From NCBI GenBank assembly GCA_041498155.1, contig JBGQHV010000029.1, positions 1 through 24,612 on the forward strand: a stretch of 24,612 nt of DNA, written 5' to 3'. The position numbers were made by a program, and so were the translations under genes. The notes under the pieces were generated by a model. The model was not told the DNA's origin and did not search any database. It saw nothing but the letters and a program-made list of their open reading frames with translations. Each line of letters begins with the position of its first letter. Position 1 is the first letter of the stretch. Below are positions 15,611 through 21,926 of the stretch, piece by piece. This DNA is from DASTHG01 sp041498155 (GTDB lineage Bacteria > Gemmatimonadota > Gemmatimonadetes > Gemmatimonadales > GWC2-71-9).

Positions 15611-15727
15611 GCGCGGCGCTGCTGTCGCGGGACGGTGCCGCCAGGCGCCGATTATAAGTCACTACGCAGCAACGCCATAGCGTGGGGTAGAGAGGGGACT
15701 GGCCCGCGCCGCCGTGCGCCGGTAAGT

Positions 15728-16888
15728 TTGCGCCGCTTTTCGCTGATCCGGGCACCTCCATCATCGGACCCCGAGCGCAATCTGGAACTCCCGGCTGCCC
15801 ATCGTTTTCCGCTGACCTGGCTGTTCGAGGCCGCGAGCCCACCGATCCAGTACCGCGCCCTCACCGAGGTCGCCCCTCCCGCCGCGCGCGATCCCGAACG
15901 GGTCGCGACCCTGCGCACCGGCGTGCTCAGTGACAAGGGCGCCCAGGCCATCGCGCGCAAACAAAAAGACACTGGTCTGTGGGGCGGGAATCTGCTGGGA
16001 TACGGCCCATCCAAAGTCTACGGATGGAAGGAAGCCGGCACGATCTTCCAATATCGACGCCTGCTGGAGCTGGGATGGACGGCGGATCAGCACCCCTTCC
16101 GGTTGGCCGATCGGTTCCTGTTTCGCCTGCTGTCACGCGATGAAGACCCGGTGCTCCTTGTCGAGTTTCAACGCGCGGCGAAGACCGATCCGGGACTTGG
16201 CGTCTGGGCGCGCAACATGAATCGCGAGGCCGCCGCGGCGGCTCTGTCTCGGGCCGGTCATGTGGACGACCCTCGCCTGCGCGGAGCCGCGCACAAGATC
16301 GCCAGCGATATCTCGAGCTACCTGCGCAGCGAGCTGCTCGAGAAGCCGTTCCGCAAGCAGTCGGGAAAGACGATCCTCGATCCGGCGGCGACGGCCCCCA
16401 CGATTTTCGGCATCGAGATGCTGGCGTTCATGCCGGCGGTGCAGCGGGAGCGAGCCGGGTTCATTGACCGGCTCGCCGGCTACTTCAGCAATCCCGCTCC
16501 CAAGCGCGCCTTCTTCGTGCTCGCCGGGAAGAAGTTCCTGAAGCCGACATTCGAGCTGCTGGGGGATCCCCTCCGCGCGGACGCGCAGGGTCACGTCCCC
16601 GATGTACCCTTCGCCGCGTACTGGCTCGAGCTGCTGGCCCGCATGGGTATCGTGCGTCAGATCCCCAGCGCCAGCCGCGTTCTGGCCCGCCTGTTCAGCG
16701 AGTGTGACGAGCAGGGGATCTGGACACCCAAGAACCTCCGCGGCCTACCCAAGAGCGACAGCCCCGTCGCGGCGCACTGGTTTCCGTTGGAAGGGCCCGG
16801 GAAGAGCCCCGCCCAACGTCAAACCGACATCACCTTCCGGCTTGGCTTGATCGCCCGTCTGATGGGGCTCCCCCTCGACATCGCTTAG
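15728..16888 (+). CDS. Terpenoid-cyclase/prenyltransferase toroid-like protein, function unknown
   Basis: About 386 residues from TTG 15728; the open frame reaches back to GTG 15635. I disfavour 15635 because it lies in a hairpin stem and the intervening residues look non-coding, but the start remains unsure. The N-terminal part (FPLTWLFEAASPPIQYRAL, KDTGLWGGNLLGYGPSKVYGWKEAGTIFQYRRLLELGW, HPFRLADRFLF) follows the repeat pattern of alpha/alpha-toroid proteins related to squalene cyclases and prenyltransferases. These are common as orphan genes, sometimes mis-annotated. The later part contains helix-rich segments and a conserved-looking WTPKNLRGLPKS. No DXDD motif is visible, so cyclase chemistry is unlikely. 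No signal peptide is apparent. Confidence 0.72.
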   Translation: MRRFSLIRAPPSSDPERNLELPAAHRFPLTWLFEAASPPIQYRALTEVAPPAARDPERVATLRTGVLSDKGAQAIARKQKDTGLWGGNLLGYGPSKVYGWKEAGTIFQYRRLLELGWTADQHPFRLADRFLFRLLSRDEDPVLLVEFQRAAKTDPGLGVWARNMNREAAAAALSRAGHVDDPRLRGAAHKIASDISSYLRSELLEKPFRKQSGKTILDPAATAPTIFGIEMLAFMPAVQRERAGFIDRLAGYFSNPAPKRAFFVLAGKKFLKPTFELLGDPLRADAQGHVPDVPFAAYWLELLARMGIVRQIPSASRVLARLFSECDEQGIWTPKNLRGLPKSDSPVAAHWFPLEGPGKSPAQRQTDITFRLGLIARLMGLPLDIA

Positions 16889-16925
16889 CAGACGTCCTGC
16901 AGGCTTGCATCTTTGAGTGAGACTC

Positions 16926-16953
16926 GGTAGTAGTAGTTTCCATTACTACTATC
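16926..16953 (+). promoter_or_regulatory. Inverted repeat, candidate operator of the TrmB-type regulator
   Basis: TAGTAGTA (16928-16935) and TACTACTA (16944-16951) form a perfect 8-bp inverted repeat with an 8-nt spacer, extendable by a G-T and a G-C pair. It overlaps the 5' end of the TrmB-like frame. A TTGCAT at 16905-16910 lies 17 nt before TAGTAG at 16928, so the repeat could cover a -10 region. This would suit autoregulation, though an RNA hairpin is also possible. Confidence 0.5.
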
Positions 16954-17610
16954 CTAGATCTCACGCCTTTCGGGTTCACTCCCACTGAAAGCCGCGTATA
17001 CGGCGTTCTCCTCGCGCTGGGGCCGTCCACGGGGTACGCCGTCGCCCGGTCCGCTGGATATGCGCGCGCGAACACGTATGCCGCCCTCGAGGGCCTGGTG
17101 CGACGGGGCGCCGCTCACCGGGCCGCGGGCCGTCCGGCGCGGTACCGCGCCGCGGACCCGAACGGTTTGTTGCTCTTGCTCGCCGCAGAGCAAGGAGAGA
17201 GGCTGGAGCGTTTGAACCGGGCGTTGGCCGACCTGGGCGGGCAGGCGGATCCCGTCACGAAGTCCATCGAAGGAGCGCGAGCGGTCGCGAATGTGGTGCA
17301 ACAACTCGTTGCACGGGCGAGCCGCCGGGTAGATGGCGTCATTGCGGCCGAACTCTGGCGTCCGACCCTGCCCGCCTGGCGGCGCGCCGCGACCAGGGCG
17401 AAGGTCAACGTCCGGATTGCAGGAGAAACGGAAGAAACCGAGGGCCTGGCCATGCCCGGCGCTCCTATCGGACATCCCACGATGCTGCTCGTGGACGGCG
17501 TTTACACCTTGGTGGCGGCACCGGACGGCAGCGGCCTGCTGGCCGGGTTGTGGAGTGGGGACCCGCTGGTGGCAATCCTGACGAGCTCGGCGCTTGGGGT
17601 GATCGGATGA
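16942..17610 (+). CDS. TrmB-type winged-helix transcriptional regulator, apparently non-canonical start
   Basis: The frame is open from the TGA at 16918 to the stop at 17608. Its N-terminal translation is a textbook TrmB winged helix: LTPFGFTPTESRVYGVLLALGP, then STGYAVARSAGYARANTYAA, then LEGLVRRGAAHRAAGRPARYRAADP. No ATG, GTG or TTG precedes this domain. The first such codon is GTG 17098, which would delete most of the DNA-binding domain. ATT at 16942 would give MTTILDLTPFGF, a typical family N-terminus, so I use it provisionally (222 residues). The middle is a helical linker, and the C-terminal part (PIGHPTMLLVDGVYTLVA) fits an effector or dimer module. It overlaps the next ATG by 4 nt (ATGA). 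It could be a recently damaged gene. Confidence 0.7.
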   Translation: MTTILDLTPFGFTPTESRVYGVLLALGPSTGYAVARSAGYARANTYAALEGLVRRGAAHRAAGRPARYRAADPNGLLLLLAAEQGERLERLNRALADLGGQADPVTKSIEGARAVANVVQQLVARASRRVDGVIAAELWRPTLPAWRRAATRAKVNVRIAGETEETEGLAMPGAPIGHPTMLLVDGVYTLVAAPDGSGLLAGLWSGDPLVAILTSSALGVIG

Positions 17611-18554
17611 TTCGCAGGCTCCCTGTGATTCTGGTTCTCGGGTGTTCATTCGCCTGCCGGGCAGCGCCGATTCCCGAGTCGCGGCGCTATCCCGCCGGTA
17701 CGACCCTGGTTGCTCGATACGTGACCGTGGATGGCTCGCGAATCCGCTACGTAGAGGCCGGAAGAGGCCCGGCCGTAGTGCTGATTCACGGACTGGCAGC
17801 GTCCATGTACTCCTGGCGCCATACGATCGAGCCGGTAGCCCAGGCGGGGTTCCGGGTCATCGCGTTCGACAACCGGGGGTTCGGGTTCTCAGACAGGCCA
17901 TCCAGAGGGTACAGCAACGACGCCTACGTCGGCCTGCTGTATGGCCTGCTGGATTCCCTGGGGGTCAAGGACGCCGTGCTGGTGGGACACTCGATGGGGG
18001 GCGCAATCGCGGCCCAGGCCGCCATCGACCGCCCTGATCGGGTACGCGGCCTGGTGCTCGTGGACGCTGCCGGGCTCGGCGTGCGCTGGCCGTTCATGCT
18101 TCGAGTCGCCCGCTGGCCGATCGTGGGTGCGTTGTTCGATCACCTCCGCGGTCATGCCGCCACGGCAGGCATCCTGAAGGCCCTGTATGCCGCTCCCTCA
18201 CGCGTTACGGCTGAGGACGTGGATCAGTACTACGCGCCCCTCGCCGAGCCGGGCTTCGGCCGCGGCCTGCGAGGTGTGCTGCGTGAGTTCCGCTTCGACC
18301 GTCTGCGAGGTCACCTGGGGCAGGTGGCGACGCCCACGCTCGTTATGTGGGGGACCCGAGACCGGCTGATTCCCCTCTCGGTCGGTGAGGCGATGGCCAC
18401 GGACCTCCCCCGTGCGGTGCTGTTGCGATTCCCGGACGCCGGCCATGCGCTGCCGGAGGAAGCGCCAGAGGCATTCAACCGCGCCCTGGTTGGCTTCCTG
18501 TTGCGTGGCTTTCCACCTCCACCGCAGGATCTGGTAGTGCGACCTGGCCCATAG
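17607..18554 (+). CDS. Alpha/beta-hydrolase-fold lipoprotein
   Basis: 315 residues. ATG 17607 overlaps the TrmB-type stop by 4 nt, giving translational coupling; longer starts in frame lie inside the regulator. The N-terminus MIRRLPVILVLGC suggests a lipoprotein signal (Cys13). The hydrolase fold is clear: oxyanion-side motif VVLIHGLAAS, FDNRGFGFSD, nucleophile elbow GHSMGG with Ser129, acid Asp252 in WGTRDRLIP and base His280 in DAGHALPEEAP. A helical cap lies at about 155-235. The family spans esterases, lipases, haloperoxidase-like and C-C hydrolases, so the substrate is unknown. Linkage to the regulator suggests that a small effector of the TrmB protein could be its substrate or product. 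Confidence 0.9.
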   Translation: MIRRLPVILVLGCSFACRAAPIPESRRYPAGTTLVARYVTVDGSRIRYVEAGRGPAVVLIHGLAASMYSWRHTIEPVAQAGFRVIAFDNRGFGFSDRPSRGYSNDAYVGLLYGLLDSLGVKDAVLVGHSMGGAIAAQAAIDRPDRVRGLVLVDAAGLGVRWPFMLRVARWPIVGALFDHLRGHAATAGILKALYAAPSRVTAEDVDQYYAPLAEPGFGRGLRGVLREFRFDRLRGHLGQVATPTLVMWGTRDRLIPLSVGEAMATDLPRAVLLRFPDAGHALPEEAPEAFNRALVGFLLRGFPPPPQDLVVRPGP

Positions 18555-18575
18555 CCTCGGGTATTGTTATGTTTC

Positions 18576-18593
18576 CTCAACCAATTGGTTGAG
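18576..18593 (+). promoter_or_regulatory. Perfect 18-bp palindrome, probable TetR operator
   Basis: CTCAACCAATTGGTTGAG is perfectly palindromic. Beyond one mismatched pair, TTT on the left matches AAA on the right (18572-18574 and 18595-18597). It starts 29 nt before the ATG of the TetR-family gene, covering the likely leader. This is the expected position for autorepression. Confidence 0.75.
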
Positions 18594-18604
18594 AAAACAG
18601 CGAA

Positions 18605-19204
18605 ATGGGCAGTAAGCTTAACAATGACAGAGCTTTACGAATTAGCGTCGCGGCCAGGGATGAGTTCGCGAGACGGGGGTTCGCTGGGGCACGAATGGAG
18701 CGGATTGCGGCCTCGGCGGGCGTCAACAAGCAACTGCTGTTTTACTACTACCACTCCAAGCGCGGACTCTTCCAGACAGTCCTGAAACGGGGAGAAAGCG
18801 AGCTCGAAACTGCGCTCGCCGCGATCCCCATGGCCTCTGGGAGCCCGCTCGAGCGCCTGCGAGACGTTCTGTCAGCGCTATTCGAGTTCCTTGAGCGACA
18901 CCCCCAGCTGGTCGCCCTCCTGTCCCATGCCGAGCGCGTGGACGCGTCGCCGTTCACCTCACCGGTGCGTCGGCTCGTCGTGCTGCTCGCCGAAGGACAG
19001 GGGCTGGGTCTCGTCCGGGACGATCTGGACCCGCACATGGCCGCCGCCCAGGCGCTCGTGCTGATGCTTGGGTACCTGCGGCTCGAGCCGCTCATCGCGG
19101 CCAGCGCCCATCCCCTCGGCGCCGATGAACCGGCATTGCGGGAGCGCTGGCGCCACGCAGCCGTGGACCTGGTGGTCCACGGCGTGCGCGCGCCTGCGGT
19201 CTGA
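18605..19204 (+). CDS. TetR/AcrR-family transcriptional regulator
   Basis: 199 residues, normal for the family. The N-terminal helix-turn-helix reads AARDEFARRGFAGARMERIAASAGVNKQLLFYYYHSKRGLF (about residues 16-56), with the characteristic FYYYHSKRGLF recognition-helix end. The C-terminal two thirds are helical and would bind a ligand and dimerise. An 18-bp palindrome directly upstream is its probable operator. Whether it also controls the TrmB/hydrolase pair just upstream cannot be told, though that operon ends only 50 nt away. It converges on lon with 7 nt between stops. Confidence 0.93.
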   Translation: MGSKLNNDRALRISVAARDEFARRGFAGARMERIAASAGVNKQLLFYYYHSKRGLFQTVLKRGESELETALAAIPMASGSPLERLRDVLSALFEFLERHPQLVALLSHAERVDASPFTSPVRRLVVLLAEGQGLGLVRDDLDPHMAAAQALVLMLGYLRLEPLIAASAHPLGADEPALRERWRHAAVDLVVHGVRAPAV

Positions 19205-19211
19205 GTCGTTG

Positions 19212-21644
19212 TCAGTTCTTCGAGACCATCTTCGGCTCGACGGGCGCAGGGCCATCGAAGACCAGCTGCCCGGCCTCGAACTTCGCCCCGCGCAGCGCGA
19301 GCGACAGCACTTCTCCCAATTCCTCCACGGCGTGCACGTCCAGCGACTTGCGCACGTCCTCCGGGAGGTCTTCGAGGTCAGCCTCGTTCTCCTTCGGCAG
19401 TACGATGGTCCGGATCCCCGCTCGCACGGCGCCGAGGACCTTCTCTTTCACGCCGCCGATCGGCAGGACGCGACCTCGGAGCGTAATCTCTCCGGTCATG
19501 GCGAGGTCGTGGCGCGCCGGCCTTCGTGACAACGCCGAGACCAGGGCCGTCGCCATGGTGACGCCCGCCGACGGCCCGTCCTTGGGAATCGCGCCGGCCG
19601 GTACGTGGATATGAATGTCCGTGTCCGCCAGGCCGTCCTCGGGGATGCCGAGCCGATCCGCGTGGGACTTGGCATAGGTGAGCGCCGCGCGTGCCGACTC
19701 CTTCATCACGTCTCCGAGCTGGCCGGTGAGCACGAGGTCGCCCTTACCTCGCATGAGGCTCGCCTCGACGAACATGATGTCGCCGCCGACCGGCGTGTAG
19801 TACATCCCGGTCGCGACGCCCACCTGGTCCTCGCCCGCCTTGTGCTCCGGATGGACCTTGGGGCGACCCAGCAAGTCGTGGATGTCCGTCCGATCGACGG
19901 TGACGTCTGCGACGTTCCCATCGGCGATTCGCCGTGCCACCTTCCGGCCCAACTTCCCGACTTCGCGCTCCAGCTGGCGCACACCGGCTTCGCGCGTATA
20001 GCTGGAGATGATCTCACCCAGACCGTCGTCGGTAACGGTCAATTGGCCCGTCGAAAGTCCGTTTTCCGCGAGCTGCCGCGGCACGAGGTAACGCTTGGCG
20101 ATTTCGAGCTTCTCGCGCTCGGTGTAGCCCGCGAACGTGACGGTCTCGAGCCGGTCGAGCAGCGGACCCGGGATGTTCTGCATGAAGTTGGCCGTCGCGA
20201 CGAACAACACTTCGGAGAGATCGAACGGGACTCCGAGGTAGTGGTCCGTGAACGAGTCGTTCTGCGCCGGATCGAGCACTTCGAGCAACGCGGCCGCGGG
20301 ATCGCCCTGGTAGGAGATCCCCAGCTTGTCCACCTCGTCGAGCAGGAACACGGGATTCTTGGCCCCGGCCTGCTTCATGCCCTGGATGATCCGACCCGGC
20401 ATCGCGCCGACATAGGTGCGGCGATGCCCACGGATATCTGCCTCGTCCCGAGCGCCGCCCAGCGAGATCCGCACGTACGGGCGCCCCATCGCCCGTGCGA
20501 TGGATTTGGCGATCGAGGTCTTCCCGACCCCCGGTGGCCCGACGAACAGCAGGATCGAGCCTTTCGACTCGGCGTCCGCAGGGGCCTTCGGGGTGGCCGC
20601 ATCCTCCCCCTGGCGCTGCTGCCGCAGCTGGCGGACCGCGAGAAACTCCAGGACCTGATCCTTCACGTCCTGCAGGCCGTAGTGGTCTTCCTCGAGAATC
20701 GCGGCCGCCCGCTTCAAGTCGAGCGACTCCTCGGCGCGCGTGTTCCACGGCAGCTCGGCGACGGTTTCCAGGTAGGTCCGAATCACCTGCGCTTCCATAG
20801 AGTCCCGGCTGGCGCGTTCCAAGCGAGACAGCTCCCGCTCGACCTCCTTGTGAGCCGCCTCAGGCAGCTCCAGGGCGGCCAGCCGCTTGCGCAGCTCCTC
20901 CACATCGCCGTCTTCGTCTTCCTCACCCAACTCCTTGCGAATCGCCTTCATTTGCTCACGCAGGAACATTTCCCGCTGCCGCTCACCCAGCTCCTCCTGG
21001 ACCTGAGACTTGATGTCCTCCTGGGCGTCGAGCACGCCGATTTGCCGTTGCACAGCCACCAGCACGCGGCGCAGCCGCTCCTCGACGGCCAGGCTCTCGA
21101 GCAGCGACTGACGCTCGGACGGCTTGAGCTCGATGTGCCCTGCCACGAGATCGGCCAGGCGGCCGGGATCGGTGACGTCATCCAGGACCTGCTTCACCAC
21201 CTCTTCGGGGAGCCCGGACTTCTGTCCGAGCTCGGCGGCCCGCTCGCGTACCTCACGGTACAGCGCCACGAAGGCTGGGTCCTGGGGATCGATGGGCGGA
21301 AGGTCGGGGGCGTCCCGCACGACGGCGTTCAGATACCCCTCACCTTCCGTGTAGTGGACTGCTGTGCTGCGCCGTTCCCCATGCAGCAGCAGCTGCACGC
21401 CGTTCAGCCCACGCTGCAGCTGACCGATGCGCGCGACCGTCCCCATGGTGTAGAGCACCGCGGGGCTCACCTGGTCGACGTTTTCCCGCTGCGAGACGGC
21501 GAAGACGAGCCGGCCTTCGGCCTTGAACGCGGCTTCCACTGCGCGCAGCGTCCCCGGACGTCCAACACCGATAACGGTGGTCACCCCTGGGAACAGCACG
21601 ACGTCACGCAACGGCAGCACTGGAAGAGTCAAACGGTCAGGCAT
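19212..21644 (-). CDS. lon: ATP-dependent Lon protease
   Basis: 810-residue LonA-type protease, full length. The frame extends to 21680, but ATG 21644 has TGAGGTGAT 8 nt upstream and yields the usual N-terminus MPDRLTLPVLPLRDVVLFPG. Domains: N-terminal substrate-binding domain (1-200), coiled coil (about 200-300), AAA+ module with Walker A GPPGVGKT (Lys375) and Walker B VFLLDEVD, and C-terminal protease with catalytic Ser692 in DGPSAGV and Lys near 735 in GGVKEKV. It forms a cytosolic hexamer degrading misfolded and regulatory proteins. The promoter region (21645-21900) shows no CIRCE, HspR or clear sigma32 site. Some neighbouring antisense open frames are long only because of GC bias. Confidence 0.98.
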   Translation of the reverse strand: MPDRLTLPVLPLRDVVLFPGVTTVIGVGRPGTLRAVEAAFKAEGRLVFAVSQRENVDQVSPAVLYTMGTVARIGQLQRGLNGVQLLLHGERRSTAVHYTEGEGYLNAVVRDAPDLPPIDPQDPAFVALYREVRERAAELGQKSGLPEEVVKQVLDDVTDPGRLADLVAGHIELKPSERQSLLESLAVEERLRRVLVAVQRQIGVLDAQEDIKSQVQEELGERQREMFLREQMKAIRKELGEEDEDGDVEELRKRLAALELPEAAHKEVERELSRLERASRDSMEAQVIRTYLETVAELPWNTRAEESLDLKRAAAILEEDHYGLQDVKDQVLEFLAVRQLRQQRQGEDAATPKAPADAESKGSILLFVGPPGVGKTSIAKSIARAMGRPYVRISLGGARDEADIRGHRRTYVGAMPGRIIQGMKQAGAKNPVFLLDEVDKLGISYQGDPAAALLEVLDPAQNDSFTDHYLGVPFDLSEVLFVATANFMQNIPGPLLDRLETVTFAGYTEREKLEIAKRYLVPRQLAENGLSTGQLTVTDDGLGEIISSYTREAGVRQLEREVGKLGRKVARRIADGNVADVTVDRTDIHDLLGRPKVHPEHKAGEDQVGVATGMYYTPVGGDIMFVEASLMRGKGDLVLTGQLGDVMKESARAALTYAKSHADRLGIPEDGLADTDIHIHVPAGAIPKDGPSAGVTMATALVSALSRRPARHDLAMTGEITLRGRVLPIGGVKEKVLGAVRAGIRTIVLPKENEADLEDLPEDVRKSLDVHAVEELGEVLSLALRGAKFEAGQLVFDGPAPVEPKMVSKN

Positions 21645-21922
21645 GACTGGTATCACCTCAAGAGAAGTAGTGCATCGCATCGCCCCAACGCATCGGCCAT
21701 GCCATCTCCAAAACGCGAACCTGTGAGGGAACGTTCCGCTCCTTCACCGCCAAATGGGCACGCCATGCCAAATGCGCGGCGGCGATCGGGAGGCGCGCCG
21801 TCACGTTGGCATTACCGGATCTGCGCGACTACGTCAGGGACGGCTAAGTGACGAGGATTTGAAAGGTTGCAAGGCCCTGCCGTGGGGGCTAATCTAGGGG
21901 CCGTCATGCGATTCGACACCAA
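21645..21922. other. Divergent intergenic region between lon and the kinase gene
   Basis: This 278-nt spacer carries the promoters of both genes. It holds a perfect 10-bp palindrome GGAACGTTCC (21728-21737) and a directly repeated CCAAATG about 18 nt apart (near 21750-21776). TTGCAA (21867-21872), 17 nt and TAATCT (21890-21895) could be a weak promoter for the kinase. A six-codon frame (ATG 21906 to TGA 21926) precedes the kinase. No convincing small protein gene was found. Confidence 0.45.
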
Positions 21923-21926
21923 ATGA
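21906..21926 (+). CDS. Possible six-codon leader ORF overlapping the kinase start
   Basis: ATG CGA TTC GAC ACC AAA TGA encodes MRFDTK. Its TGA overlaps the kinase ATG as ATGA, the usual arrangement for translational coupling. It sits about 10 nt after a weak candidate -10 element, so translation could begin here on a leaderless transcript and re-initiate at the kinase. It may equally be chance. Confidence 0.3.
   Translation: MRFDTK

Noticed and set aside
16921..17610. TrmB-type gene as a plain pseudogene
   Set aside because: The frame has no internal stop or frameshift, the domain is intact and the ATGA coupling to the hydrolase is preserved. A rare start codon or sequence error fits at least as well.
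21728..21737. GGAACGTTCC palindrome upstream of lon
   Set aside because: Ten bases of symmetry are expected by chance at this scale, and it matches no stress operator I know. Listed only as part of the spacer.
21669..21847. Short open frame in the lon/kinase spacer ending ALPDLRDYVRDG
   Set aside because: The ending looks protein-like, but the frame has no ATG or GTG start, begins just after a TAG and shows no ribosome-binding site.
19605..21851. 748-codon plus-strand frame antisense to lon
   Set aside because: GC-rich codon bias leaves long open antisense frames. Composition is His/Arg/Leu/Gln-rich with no recognisable domain, and lon is unmistakable.
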